Assembly: GCA_021234155.1 (NCBI GenBank)
Contig: JAJEKV010000008.1
Coordinates: forward strand, 1,693,521-1,757,520
Origin: Isoetes taiwanensis
Taxonomy: Eukaryota; Streptophyta; Lycopodiopsida; Isoetales; Isoetaceae
Direction: 5' to 3'
Length of the DNA: 64,000 nt
Numbering within the stretch: the first letter of the stretch is position 1; each line of letters starts with the position of its first letter. Positions 11,640 to 26,149 of this stretch are shown in pieces. The notes below the pieces were generated by a model. The model was given only the letters and a program-made list of their open reading frames with translations. It searched no databases and was not told the origin of the DNA. A program made the translations under genes and the position numbers.

Positions 11640-11970
11640 ATGAGCGTCCGCTAAAACTCTCGCACTAGGGGAATCTTCATAAAGTCTAAGCGAATCTAAG
11701 GAACCTTGGGAGAATCTTTGGAAACATAGGGGAATCTTATGAGAATCCTGGGGTATTCTTAAGGAACCTTAGGGAATCTAAGGGGATATAGGGGAATCTT
11801 AAGGGAATCTAGGGATTCTTAAACAAATTCATGTGAATCCCTATAGAATAATGTGGAATCTCTGTAGGATCTTAGGAAACCCAAGAGAAACTTTGTAGAA
11901 TTTTAGGGAATCTACGAGAAATGCACAGGGATCTAGGGATGTTTTTAGAATATTGGACAATCTTAATAGA
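11640..11970. repeat. Degenerate short-unit array (GGAATCTT / AAGGAATC type)
   Basis: Irregular repetition of GGGAATCTTAAGG-like words with 12-25 base spacing across about 330 bases. The words GGAATCTAGGG and AATCTTAAGG recur. Similar GGAAATCTAGGG words occur at 39810-39850 near the other end of the 33-kb segment. Confidence 0.6.
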
Positions 11971-14582
11971 ATGTTGGCAAAACTTGGGTTATACTTTCTA
12001 ATGTGCGTACATTCGACTTCATACACTCCCTCATGGTACAAATACTTGTATATATATATATAAATATAAATATATATAACAGGTTGGAGACGGTTGCAAC
12101 ATAAGAGCTAGTTACGGCACTTGTGAAGCTCATACCGTTGTAGGAGATGTCAAGTACTCTCACAACATTGGCTCAAAATACTAAGATTTGTGTAGTCTCC
12201 TTTATTGCATACGCTCAAAGTACTAGAGCTATGTTTTATCACGGAGCTTTTTGCATAAGCGTCCGGACTTTATTTAAGGTGACTTTCCTTGGATATTTAT
12301 GGTCACCTAGACATTGGCCATTACATGCACATCTTGGCTAGGGTCAACAATATTGATGATAGTAATTGACTGGACTTGTCGAGGGCTTAAATGCTCCCAT
12401 GCCTTGCATCTTGCAATGAGTATGGCAAGAAAAATAATTTGGAGACCTTGGCTATATGCTTAGGCTTTGTTAAACAAAATTGACAAAAACATGAAAAATG
12501 GCTTAATGCCATACAAAATTAATAAGTATAATTTTGACCTTTAAATTTTTCATGTCAATCATGTAAATTGGTTTAGGGCATGGGCGTTAAACGACCGCCT
12601 GGTTGCTACCAACCCAGCTGGTTGCTACCAACCCAGAAGATTCGGATATGGCAAACAAAGCTCCAGATCTCGGATTTTATGCTCATTGCTCATCTTTGAT
12701 GAAGCTGGAAGATTCTATCACGACCGATACAAAGCCACACAAAGAACACATATCAGGTGTGTCTTACATTCTATTCTACTTCGTAAATCCTCTAGTTATG
12801 GAGTAGGAAATCCCAGAAAGAAACTTTGAAGAATAAAGCTTCATAAGAAAGCTGCAGATCACATTTAGGTCGGATTTCAGAAATCGTTTTCTGACATAGC
12901 TAATCTCGTCAAAACTTGACTGTTTTTCATGAAAAGATAAAGCGTATTGTGCCGTTTCGAAACATATAATTAATAAAAACAGAGCTACATGCTAAGAGCT
13001 ATGGCTGTTTTCGTAGGGGCTGTCATTTTATGGCAGCAAGTACTTATCTTCCATTTTTTACAAGCTTAGACTTAAAATTTGATGGAGATGCACCTAAGAT
13101 GAAATATAGACTTAAGAAAGGGGCTTCTTTTGCTTCTATTCTCAAGAAGTTTGGTTGCTTATATCTCTTACTATCGTCAGTTAACTAACAAATCATGTAG
13201 CTTTACATATGATTTTCAATGCAAACGGTGCTAAGCTATGGGCTTGGAGCAAAAGCCAGCGCCTTTGGCACTCTTTATCAAGATTGAAACTATCTTACAG
13301 ATCTGATTTTAAGATCAATGGTAGTTCTTAAAATAATGATCTAATTTGAGAACTTGGAAACTACCCAAATAAGACGTAATGTAAATACATCTTTGAAATA
13401 ATGTTTCTTAGAATGCAAATGCATAACTGAGATAATTCATTGATAGGCTAAATTATTCTTGAACTAGTTATGTTCTACTTTGTATATCTCCGGGTTATGG
13501 AGTAGAAAATCCTAGAAAGAAACTTTGAAGCAAAAGTTTCATAATAAAGCTGCAGATTTCATTAGGTCGGATTTCAGAAATCGTTTTCTGACATAGCAAA
13601 TCTCTTCAAAACTTGACTGTTTTTCCTTGAAAGGATAGAGCATATCATGCCGTTTCGAAACATATAATTAATAAAAACAGAGTCTTGTGCTAAGAGTTAT
13701 GGCAGTTTTGTATGCGGGCTGTTATTTCATGGCAGCAAATACTTATTCTTCATTTTTGACATGCTTAGACTTAAAATTTCAGAGAGATGCACCTAAGTCA
13801 AAATGTAGACTCAGAAAAGGAGCTTCTTTGCTTCTATTCTTGAGAAGTTCGGTTGCTTATATCTCTTGCTATTGTCATTTAGATAACAAACTATGTAGCT
13901 CTCCGTCTACTTTTTTTGGAGGCTATCCGGTAATTTTGATTATACTATTATATTTTGAACTGCAATTTTGGGATTTAAGAAAAATCTCAAGTTTTAATTC
14001 CATTTCTCTTTCTTGTTAACGTTTTTTCGGGGCAAAAGGATACAATTGGTGATCGGTGATAAACCGAGAGACCCAATGTACATTTTGGCCCTTGCATCGT
14101 TCTAGGGATTACCGCTAACGTTTGCATGATTGGCTGCAGTACGGGTTCTCTCCTCCAATTGTCTCTTTTTTTGCTACCGGGGTTGGCGTTAACTTGGAAG
14201 GTTATGGAATCTGAAAAAAAATGTAAACTATATGCTATCGTTTTACAAGTTATTGTTTAAACTATACACTTTCAAGAAAAGTCTACTTTTTGCAATTTGC
14301 TCTCTACTTTATGCGTATGCTTTAGAATTTGTCTCAACTACTTTTCATTAAGGATGCATAGTTTTGGGGCTTGAGAAATCAGCCCTCGACTAAATATCCT
14401 AAATGTTAAGTGTTGAGATATGCTTAAGAATCGCTTGTATGAGTTTTTCATTAAGGACACATAGTTTTGGGGCTTGAGAAATCAGCCCTCTACTAGGTAG
14501 CCCTTTGAATGTGAAAGTAATGAAGTGACTTAGGACTAATATTGAGCCTTATTTAGTATTCTTGTTGTTGGAGCCTTATTGA

Positions 14583-14651
<69 letters not shown>

Positions 14652-14675
14652 ATATAAATATAAATATATATAACG
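14583..14675. repeat. TA microsatellite at the unit 1 / unit 2 junction
   Basis: An almost pure (TA)n run of about 90 bases replaces the last 0.6-0.7 kb of array unit 1. Confidence 0.9.
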
Positions 14676-17600
14676 GGGTTGGAGGCGGTTTGCAACACAA
14701 GAGCTATATTCTATAAATACTTGTGAAGCTCATAGGTTGTGGGAGATGTCAAGTACTCTCACAACTTGGCTCAAAATACTAAGATTTGTGTAGTCTCCTT
14801 TATTGCATGCACGCTCAAATTACTAGAGCTATGTTTTATCTGGAGCTTTTGCATAGCGTCGGACTTTATTTAAAAAGCGGACTTTCCTTGGATATTTATG
14901 GTCGCCTAGACATTGACCATTACATGCACATCTTGGCTAGGGTCAACAAAATTGATGATAGTATTTGACGGACTTGTCGGTAGGAATGCTCCCTTGCCTT
15001 GCATATTGCAATGAGCATGGCAAGAAAAATAATTTGGAGACCTTGGCTATATGCTTAGGCTTTGTTAAACAAAATTGACAAAAACATGAAAAATGGCCGA
15101 ATGTCATACAAAATTAATAAGTATAATTTTGACCTTTAAATTTTTCATGTCAATCATGTAAATTGGTTTAGGGCGTAGTTTAGCGACCCTTACAGTTGCT
15201 AACAACCCACTGGTTGCTACCAACCCGGAAGATTCGGATATGGCAAACAAAGCTCGGATCTGGATTTTATGCTCATTGCTCATCTTTGATGAAGCTGGAA
15301 GATTCTATCGACCGATACAAAGCCACACAAAGAACACATATCAGGTGTGTCTTACATTCTATTCTACTTTGTAAATCCTCTCTAGTTATGGGTAGGAAAT
15401 CGAGAAAAGAAACTTTGAAGAATAAAGCTTCATAAGAAAGCTGCGAGATCACATTTAGGTCGGATTTCAGAAATCGGTTTCTGACATAGCAAATCTCGTC
15501 AAAACTTGACTGTTTTTTCATGAAAAGATAGAGCATATTGTGCGTTTCGAAACATATAATTAATAAAAAAACAGAGCTCTGTGCTAAGAGCTATGCCTGT
15601 TTTTGTAGGGGCTGTCATTTTATGGCAGCAAGTACTTATCCTCCATTTTTTACAAGCTTAGACTTAAAATTTGATGGAGATGCACCTAAGATGAAATATA
15701 GACTTTAGAAAGGGCTTCTTTTGCTTCTATTCTCAAGTTTGGTTGCTTATATCTCTTACTATTGTCGGTTAAGTAACAAATCAAGTAGCTTTACATATGA
15801 TTTTCAATGCAAAGCGATTGCTAAGCTATGGGCTTGGAGCAAAAGCTAGCGCCTTTGGCACTCTTTATCAAGATTGAAACTATGTTACAGATCTGATTTT
15901 ATGATCAATGATAGTTCTTAAAATAATGATCTAATTTGAGAACTTGGAAACTACCCAAATAAGACGTAATGTAAATACATGCTGAAATAATGTTTCTTAG
16001 AATGCAAATGCATAACTGAGATAATTCATTGATAGGCTAAATTATTCTTGAACTAGTTATGTTCTACTTTGTATATCTCCGGGTTATGGAGTAGAAAATC
16101 CTAGAAAGAAACTTTGAAGCAAAAGTTTCATAATAAAGTTGCAGATTTCATTAGGTCGGATTTCAGAAATCATTTTCTGACATAGCAAATCTCTTCAAAA
16201 CTTGACTGTTTTTCCTTGAGAGGATAGAGCATATCATGCCGTTTCCGAAACATATAATTAATAAAAAAACAGAGTCTTGTGCTAAGAGTTATGGCAGTTT
16301 CTGTGCGGGCTGTTATTTCATGGCAGCAAATACTTATTCTTCATTTTTGACATGCTTAGACTTAAAATTTCAGAGAGATGCACCTAAATCAAAATGTAGA
16401 CTCAGAAAAGGAGCTTCTTTTGCTTCTATTCTTGAGAAGTTTGGTTGCTTATATCTCTTGCTATTGTCATTTAACTAACAAACTATGTAGCTCTCCGTCT
16501 ACTTTTTTGGAGGCTATCAGTAATTTTGATTATACTATTATATTTTGAACTGCAATTTTTGGGATTTAAGAAAAATCTCATGTTTTAATTCCATTTCTCT
16601 TCCTTGTTAAAGTTTACTCAGGGCAAAAGGATACAATTGGTGATCGGTGATAAAGCTGAGAGACCCAATGTACCTTTTGGCCCTTGCATCGTTAAGGGAT
16701 TCTGCTAACGTTTGCATGATTGGGCTGCCAGTCTGGGCTCTCTCCTCAATTGTCTCTATTTTGCAAACCCGAGTTGGTGTTGCGTGGAAGGTTATGGAAT
16801 GGCGTAAAAAAAATGTAGCTGTATACTATGCACTTTGTATGTTATTGTCTAAACTATTCAATTTCAATTCAATAATAGTGCATTTTGCAATTTACTCGAT
16901 ATTACTTTATGTTTTTCGCTTAACAATTTGCTTCAACAACTTTGCATTAAGGTTACATGGTTTTGGGGCTTGAGAAATCGGCCTTCTACCGGGTTGCCTT
17001 GAATGTTAAGTGTTGAATTATGTTTATGAATATTTTGCAACTACTTTTCATTGAGAATACATGGTTTTGGGGCTTGAGAAATCGAGTCCTCTACTAGGTA
17101 GCCTTAATGGAAAGATATACTTTCAATAATTTGCATGTTGAAAGGAAAAACATTTATGTGAAAATAATGAACAACAGGACAAGTATTGAGCTTATTTAGT
17201 ATTCTTGTTGGACTCATTTGGTTTAGGGCACAGGTAGTGCCGGGAATGAGAATTTCTCTAGCTTTGGTTAAGTGACCAAGTTAGGAGTATGGATTTGGCT
17301 AGATTAGACCCTAGGCAAAGGAAAGTATATATCTTTGAAACATATGTTATCATATTCAAGGATATGAAACTCTATCCTTTTGAGTCCACACAATTAATTG
17401 AACCACGATTACACCTCTCGTGATTTATTGAACATTATGTTTTCCATTAGCCTTTGCTCTCACAGATTACATTGGCTATTACTTATTTGCTACTTACTTC
17501 ATTTTGCTATTTACTTATGCTTTGGGACATTTCAAAAATGACAAGTCACGAACCCGAGAATGATGGCCAGTTTCTATGGTTTATGAACATTAAAAAACTG

Positions 17601-17687
17601 GGCTTCTTGAAACCTGAGCATGACCATAAAGGTATGAATATCTGCTATGTGATTTATCTTTTATCTTTTAACATTGTAACTATTTAC

Positions 17688-17787
17688 AGGTAACGTAGGG
17701 TCCTAGCAGAATGCTAGGTACCCTACGCTACCTAGCAATATATTAAATTTTCTTTTAGGACCCTACATCCTGCGGTAGGAGGTAGGT
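17688..17787. repeat. Double hairpin at the end of array unit 2
   Basis: The first stem is 17688-17733 (GGTAACGTAGGGTCCTAGC with GCTAGGTACCCTACGCTACC). The second is 17762-17786 (CCTACATCCT with AGGAGGTAGG). The copy at the end of unit 3 lies at 20827-20924 and shows compensating and non-compensating changes. Confidence 0.75.
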
Positions 17788-20700
17788 TGCTATATATATA
17801 TATAAATATAAATATATATAACAGGTTGGAGACGGTTGCAACACAAGAGCTAGTTACAGTACTTGTGAAGCTCATACCGCTGTAGGAGATGTCAAGTACT
17901 CTCACAACACTGGCTCAAAATACTAAGAGCTGTGTAGTCTCCTTTATTGCATACGCTCAAATTACTAGAGCTATGTTTTATCTGGAGCTTTTTGCATAGC
18001 GTCCAGACTTTATTTAAGGCAGACTTTCCTTGGATATTTATGGTCGCCTAGACATTGACCATTACATGCACATCTTGGCTAGGGTCAACAAAATTGATGA
18101 TAGTATTTGACGGACTTGTCGGGGCGGAATGCTCCCTTGCCTTGCATATTGCAATGAGCATGGCAAGAAAAATAATTTGGAGACCTTGGCTATATGCTTA
18201 GGCTTTGTTAAACAAAATTGACAAAAACATGAAAAATGGCCGAATGTCATACAAAATTAATAAGTATAATTTTGACCTTTAAATTTTTCATGTCAATCAT
18301 GTAAATTGGTTTAGGGCGTGGCGTCCAACGACCGCTGGTTGCTACCAAAACCCGGAAGATTCCGGATATGGCAAACAAAGCTCCAGATCTCGGATTTTAT
18401 GCTCATTGCTCACCTTTGATGAAGCTGGAAGATTCTATCACGACCGATACAAAGCCACACAAAGAACACATATCAGGTGTGTCTTACATTCTATTCTACT
18501 TTGTAAATCCTCTAGTTATGGAGTAGGAAATCCCAGAAAGAAACTTTGAAGAATAAAGCTTCATAAGAAAGCTGCAGATCACATTTAGGTCGGATTTCAG
18601 AAATCGGTTTCTGACATAGCAAATCTCGTCAAAACATGACTGTTTTTTCATGAAAAGATAGAGCATATTGTGCCGTTTCCGAAACATATAATTAATAAAA
18701 AAACAGAGCTCTGTGCTAAGAGCTATGCCTGTTTTTGTAGGGGCTGTCATTTTATGGCAGCAAGTACTTATCCTCCATTTTTTACAAGCTTAGACTTAAA
18801 ATTTGATGGAGATGCACCTAAGATGAAATATAGACTTTAGAAAGGGGCTTCTTTTGCTTCTATTCTCAAGAAGTTTGGTTGCTTATATCTCTTACTATTG
18901 TCAGTTAACTAACAAATCATGTAGCTTTACATATGATTTTCAATGCAAACGGTGCTAAGCTATGGGCTTGGAGCAAAAGCTAGCGCCTTTGGCACTCTTT
19001 ATCAAGATTGAAACTATGTTACAGATCTGATTTTATGATCAATGATAGTTCTTAAAATAATGATCTAATTTGAGAACTTGGAAACTACCCAAATAAGACG
19101 TAATGTAAATACATGCTGAAATAATGTTTCTTAGATTGCAAATGCATAACTGAGATAATTCATTGATAGGCTAAATTATTCTTGAACTAGTTATGTTCTA
19201 CTTTGTATATCTCCGGGTTATGGAGTAGAAAATCCTAGAAAGAAACTTTGAAGCAAAAGTTTCATAATAAAGTTGCAGATTTCATTAGGTCGGATTTCAG
19301 AAATCATTTTCTGACATAGCAAATCTCTTCAAAACTTGACTGTTTTTCCTTGAGAGGATAGAGCATATCATGCCGTTTCCGAAACATATAATTAATAAAA
19401 AAACAGAGTCTTGTGCTAAGAGTTATGGCAGTTTCTGTGCGGGCTGTTATTTCATGGCAGCAAATACTTATTCTTCATTTTTTGACATGCTTAGACTTAA
19501 AATTGAGAGAGAGATGCATCTAAATCAAAATGTAGACTCAGAAAAGGAGCTTCTTTTGCTTCTATTCTTGAGAAGTTTGGTTGCTTATATCTCTTGCTAT
19601 TGTCATTTAACTAACAAACTATGTAGCTCTCCGTCTACTTTTTTGGAGGCTATCGGTAATTTTGATTATACTATATTATATTTTGAACTGCAATTTTTGG
19701 GATTTAAGAAAAATCTCATGTTTTAATTCCATTTCTCTTCCTTGTTAAAAGTTTACTCGGGGCAAAAGGATACAATTGGTGATCAGTGATAAAGTGAGAG
19801 ACCCAATGTACCTTTGGCCCTTACATCGATGCAGGGATTCTCGCTAGCGTTTGCATGATTGGCTGCAGTCTGACGGGCTCTCTCCTCCAATTGTCTCTAT
19901 TTTGCAAAACCGAGTTGGTGTTAGCGTGGAAGGTTATGGAATGGCGTAAAAAAATGTAGCGTATACTATGCACTTTGTATGTTATTGTCTAAATTATTCA
20001 ATTTCAATTCAATAATAGTGCATTTTTGCAATTTACTCGATATTACTTTATGTTTTCGCTTAACAATTTGCTTCAACAATTTTGCATTAAGGTTACATGG
20101 TTTTGGGGCTTGAGAAATCGGCCTTCTACCAGGTTGCCTTGAATGTTAAGTGTTGAATTATGTTTATGAATATTTTGCAACTACTTTTCATTGAGAATAC
20201 ATGGTTTTGGGGCTTGAGAAATCGGGTCCTCTACTAGGTAGCCTTAATGGAAAGATATACTTTCAATAATCTTTGCATGTTGAAAGGAAAAAACTGTTTA
20301 TGTGAAAATAATGAACAACCGGACAAGTATTGAGCTTATTTAGTATTCTTGTTGGACTCATTTGGTTTAGGGCACAGGTAGTGCCGGGGAGAATTTCTCT
20401 AGCTTTGGTTAAGTGACCAAGTTAGGAGTATGGATTTGGCTAGATTAGACCCTAGGCAAAGGAAAGTATATATCTTTGAAACATCTGTTATCATATTCAA
20501 GGATATGAAACTCTATCCTTTTGAGTCCACTGAATTAATTGAACACATTACACCTCTAAGTGATTTATTGAACATTATGTTTTCCATTAGCCTTTGCTCT
20601 CTAGATTACATTGGCTATTACTTATTTGCTACTTACTTACTGTTTGCTATTTACTTATGCTTTGGGACATTTCAAAAATGACAAGTACGAGCCACAGAAT

Positions 20701-20826
20701 GATGACGGATTTCTATGGTTTATGAACATTAAAAAACTGGGCTTCTTGAAACACGAGCATGACCATAAAGGTATGAATATACGCTATGTGATTTATCTTT
20801 TATCTTTTAACATTGTAACTATTTAG

Positions 20827-20924
20827 AGGTAGCGTAGGGTCCTAGCGAGAATGCTAGGTACCCTCGCTACCTAACAATATATTAAATTTTCTTTTAGGAC
20901 CTACATCCTGCGGTGGGAGGTAGG
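20827..20924. repeat. Double hairpin at the end of array unit 3
   Basis: Same two-stem arrangement as at 17688-17787. The outer stem begins GGTAGCGTAGGGTCC and closes with CTACC. It sits directly before the TATATA start of unit 4. Confidence 0.75.
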
Positions 20925-23589
20925 TTGCTATATATATATATATAAATATAAATATATATAACGGGTTGGAGGCAGTTGCAACACAAGAGCTAATTCTGAC
21001 ACTTGTGAAGCTCATACATTTGTAGGAGATGTCAAGTACTCTCACAACTTGGCTCAAAATACTAAAATTTGTGTAGTCTCCTTTATTGCATGCTCAAATT
21101 ACTAGAGCTATGTTTTATCACGGAGCTTTTTGCATAAGCGTCGGACTTTATTTAAAGGCGAGACTTTCCTTGGATATTTTTATGGTCGCCTAGACATTGA
21201 CCATTACATGCACATCTTGGCTAGGGTCAACAAAATTGATGATAGTATTTGGCCGGACTTGTCGGGCGGAATGCTCCCTTGCCTTGCATATTGCAATGAG
21301 CATGGCAAGAAAAATAATTTGGAGAACTTGGCTATATGCTTAGGCTTTGTTAAACAAAATTGACAAAAACATGAAAAATGGCTTAATGCCATACAAAATT
21401 AATAAGTATAATTTTGACCTTTAAATTTTCATGTCAATCATGTAAATTGGTTTAGGGCGTGAGGTTGCTACCAACCACTTTGGTTGCTACCAACCCGGAA
21501 GATTCGGATATGGCAAACAAAGCTCCAGATCTCGGATTTTATGCTCATTGCTCACCTTTGATGAAGCTGGAAGATTCTATCACGACCGATACAAAGCCAC
21601 ACAAAGAACACATATCAGGTGTGTCTTACATTCTATTCTACTTTGTAAATCCTCTAGTTATGGAGTAGGAAATCCCGGAAAAGAAACTTTGAAGAATAAA
21701 GCTTCATAAGAAAGCTGCAGATCACATTTAGGTCGGATTTCAGAAATCGGTTTCTGACATAGCAAATCTCGTCAAAACTTGACTGTTTTTCATGAAAAGA
21801 TAGAGCATATTGTGCGTTTCCGAAACATATAATTAATAAAAAAGCAGAGCTCGTGCTAAGAGCTATGCCTGTTTTGTAGGGGCTGTCATTTTATGGCAGC
21901 AAGTACTTATCCTCCATTTTTACAAGCTTAGACTTAAAATTTGATGGAGATGCACCTAAGATGAAATATAGACTTTAGAAAGGGCTTCTTTTGCTTCTAT
22001 TCTCAAAAGTTTGGTTGCTTATATCTCTTACTATTGTCGGTTAAGTAACAAATCAAGTAGCTTTACATATGATTTTCAATGCAAGCGGTGCTAAGCTATG
22101 GGCTTGGAGCAAAAGCTAAGCGCCTTTGGCACTCTTTATCAAGATTGAAACTATGTTACAGATCTGATTTTATGATCAATGATAGTTCTTAAAATAATGA
22201 TCTAATTTGAGAACTTGGAAACTACCCAAATAAGGCGTAATGTAAATACATCTTTGAAATAATGTTTCTTAGAATGCAAATGCATAACTGAGATAATTCA
22301 TTGATAGGCTAAATTATTCTTGAACTAGTTATGTTCTACTTTGTATATCTCCGGGTTATGGGTAGAAAATCCTAGAAAGAAACTTTGAAGCAAAAGTTTC
22401 ATAATAAAGTTCTTGATTTCATTAGGTCGGATTTCAGAAATCATTTTCTGACATAGCAAATCTCTTCAAAACTTGACTGTTTTTCCTTGAGAGGATAGAG
22501 CATATCATGCCGTTTCGAAACATATAATTAATAAAAACAGAGTCTTGTGCTAAGAGTTATGGCAGTTTACGTGCGGGCTGTTATTTCATGGCGGCAAATA
22601 CTTATTCTTCATTTTGACATGCTTAGACTTAAAATTTCAGAGAGATGCATCTAAATCAAAATGTAGACTCAGAAAAGGAGCTTCTTTTGCTTCTATTCTT
22701 GAGAAGTTTGGTTGCTTATATCTCTTGCTATTGTCATTTAACTAACAAACTATGTAGCTCTCCGTCTACTTTTTGGAGGCTATCGGTAATTTTGATTATA
22801 CTATTATATTTTGAGCGCAATTTTTGGGATTTAAGAAAAATCTCATGTTTTAATTCCATTTCTCTTCCTTGTTAAAAGTTTACTCGGGGCAAAAGGATAC
22901 AATTGGTGATCGGTGATAAAGCGAGAGACCCAATGTACCTTTGGCCCTTGCATAAATTCTAGGGATTACTGCTAACGTTTGCATGATTGGGCTGCAGTGC
23001 GGGCTCTCTCCTCCAATTGTCTCTATTTTGCAAACCGAGTTGGTGTTGCGTGGAAGGTTATGGAATGGCGTAAAAAAAATAAGCGTATACTATGCACTTT
23101 GTATGTTATTGTCTAAACTATTCAATTTCAATTCAATAATAGTGCATTTTTGCAATTTACTCGATATTACTTTATGTTTTTTTAACAATTTGCTTCAACA
23201 ATTTTGCATTAAGGTTACATGGTTTTGGGGCTTGAGAAATCGGCCTTCTACCGGGTTGCCTTGAATGTTAAGTGTTGAATTATGTTTATGAATATTTTGC
23301 AACTACTTTTCATTGAGAATACATGGTTTTGGGGCTTGAGAAATCAGTCCTCTACTAGGTAGCCTTAATGGAAAGATATACTCAATAATCTTTGCATGTT
23401 GAAAGGAAAAACCTGTTTATGTGAAAATAATGAACAACTTAGGACAAGTATTGAGCTTATTTAGTATTCTTGTTGGACTCATTTGGTTTAGGGCACAGGT
23501 AGTGCGGGGCCGGAATTTCTCTAGCTTTGGTTAAGTGACCAAGTTAGGAGTATGGATTTGGCTAGATTAGACCTAGGCAAAGGAAAGTA

Positions 23590-23735
<146 letters not shown>

Positions 23736-24229
23736 CAGTTCTTCTTATTGCCCCTCTTGTTGAGCCACATCAAACTCATGAACTCATTATGTTGCTTCAT
23801 CAAATACTATATTACGTCTTCTTGATGCATCCACTCTAACTCTAGCTTGAGTATGAGCAGCTTATCACGGGCGATGACTTCCTAATCCCATGTCTCTATT
23901 GTACTCAAAACTATCTCTGGTTAAACTTAAAAATTGTTTGGTTGTTTCCTCGAGGAACACGGATGCGTGGGGGTAGTTCGGTATGCAATACAATTTGAAT
24001 TATTTGCATTAACACAAAGTGAAGGACTTACATTGCTAGTAGCGGGGAGTGCCTAATCTTGAATCAATTTAGCCAATCCGGGACCCGTGCTAACAAAGTT
24101 ATGTTCTCTATGTGCTTTATACTTTGCACTTTGTATCCGACTTACGTAGGATCATGTAGACAAGCATCATACAAGCTTATCTTATTGACATAACCTCTTG
24201 ATGCTAACCGGTGGCATGCCTAGATTAGG
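23736..24229. other. Spacer between TA run and decayed transposase
   Basis: No clear gene is visible. The segment probably belongs to the 3' part of the minus-strand transposon that follows, but no domain can be read. Confidence 0.3.
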
Positions 24230-25860
24230 ATAAATTTGTGTTTGGTATAGAACTGCTGCGACTAGATCAACATCATCATGCATGAAATTACCCCATCTAC
24301 TAGCTCTTTGGTGCCACCATGCAAGTCAAGATCCCAATCTTGAGGTAAATCTCGTGGATTAGCTCTCCACGGCCACCAAGATATAATATTTTGATATGCT
24401 CTTTCGGCTTCCTCTATAGATCTTTGCTAATCTCTATGCCCGCAAAGGTCAAATGCTCTTGTCTATGTTCATGAATAATAAATTTATTTGTATGTCTCTG
24501 TAGACACTTGCTCCCAATGAAATTGTGACCCGTTCTCTTCCTTTTATTGGTTGACCATCATTAAATACCGGGCCGAATGGCATTCAATTAGCTTGAGCTT
24601 CATCGACCATAAATCCTCTAAATTGGGGCGTCTTGAGCTCTTCAACAACATTACATTATTTAGCTTCTTCCAAACTTTACTTGTGAGGTATCTTGGTTTT
24701 TCATCTCACATGTTGCTATAATTGTCAATAGACAAGCATCTTGAAAATTAAAAAAAAAAGAAGAAGTAAATACACATGCATTTATCCAATTCTCTAAAAT
24801 GAATAAGAAGTCTCTGAAGTACACAGGATCATAAACATGACAAGCCAAAGTTGTCCATCCGGTATATGTTTAACATAGCCAAAATGAATCAAGCATTTTT
24901 TCCAAGTCACCTCTAGAGCATTCTATTGACAAGCTCGGCCTTGGATCGAGGACCGGTTTGTGGACATTTTGAATATATAACATCGACCAGTATGTTCGTC
25001 ATGAAGTTGGTAAGGAAACTTCGTCCATGAAAAAACTGATATTTGCAGTACTGCTTTAAGTAAAGAATCTTTCCAATCTCATCTTTCCGTATGGTGCGAC
25101 ACTCTAGTGTCTTATTTATCCATTGACGTATCCTTTATGAATAAGAAAAAAGTAGTCCAATATTAGAAGGGATACATTTTAAATTACCAATGTTAAAGGG
25201 GATCTATAATCAGAACAGTACCTCCGTTTGTAGCAGAGAGGCTCAAGTTGTCTCAACAACCCATCAATTTTTTCTCTGTCCCACATGCGCATATCAGAAG
25301 CCTCCTCTGTTGATATCAAGTTATTGATTGTTAATTTCATGGCAACCTCCTCCTCTATTTCTTTTGGCCCTTTCTTAGCAACAGATCCACTAGACTTTGA
25401 TTGAACCATTTCCTGCATTTGCACCAGTTCTTTACGACTTGGTAGAAGTCTAATAGGATGTTCATGTTTTCCGACATGAAGAGCCAATCTAGTGTACCTG
25501 GAATTGTCAGGCAATACATAATATATTATACATTGGCATAATTCGATGCAGGAAGGTTGTTCATCACAATATTCACAAGCCAGTACACCTGCATCCCTAG
25601 ACAACGGGCCAATAATAGGTTGCTTTTTCAGGGTTCCCTTCCACTGGACATCGTTTGCAAAACCTCTAGAAAGAAAATAATCACAAATAGGATTCATGCA
25701 TCTTATATGTCCACAACATTTGGAATATTTGACGACGCCATCAAATGCTTGACTTGTTTTCTCTGGTTTGCCCCAAACGTATGGGTCCATCTTGCGATCC
25801 ATTCCAGTCATGGGCTTGAGCACATCAGGAGGCAACTCAAATACCATAGTACCATTATAC
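24230..25860 (-). pseudogene. Decayed MULE-like transposase with WRKY/FLYWCH-type zinc finger
   Basis: An open minus-strand frame (25847-25179, 222 residues) has a Cys/His cluster: CCGHIRCMNPIC, CEYCDEQPSC, then an IYYVLPDN strand and HVGKHEHP, the C-C/H-x-H layout of WRKY-GCM1/FLYWCH fingers. It continues into ISTEEASDMRMWDREKIDGL. Downstream on the same strand, in shifting frames, are pieces typical of MULE-type transposases common in spore-bearing plants: ACHVYDPVYFRDF (about 24850-24800), FRGFMVDEAQAN (about 24625-24580), EEAERAYQNIISWW (about 24410) and WHQRASRWGNFM (about 24320-24280). The several shifts and stops show the gene is dead past the finger domain. Family assignment is by recognition of these blocks and is tentative; the zinc-finger exon could also have been kept for another use. 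Confidence 0.6.
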
Positions 25861-26149
25861 TGAGATGGTAGATATTCTACTTCTTGTCTTTATGTCTGTC
25901 TTGACTCCGCATTTTTTTTTTCAACTTACTAGTTCCAACGCTCCAAAAGAATATGTAGCACAATAACAGGGGGTTATTTTTGTATTGTTGTACGTTTTAT
26001 CCTATGGTTTTGCTAAGATTTGGTCGCCGTATTTTGAGGACGTACTAATGCGTACATCTAGAGTGCACATACGGTCACATTAATTTTTATGACACTTTTT
26101 AATGGTTACATCTATGATTTGTGAGGATATCCCAAGTGGAAGCATGCAA

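Noticed and set aside
13687-22875. Genes in the array from 60-118 codon frames such as those with CSSPSTF
   Set aside because: These frames vary in length and phase between units, as expected for repeat DNA rather than constrained genes.
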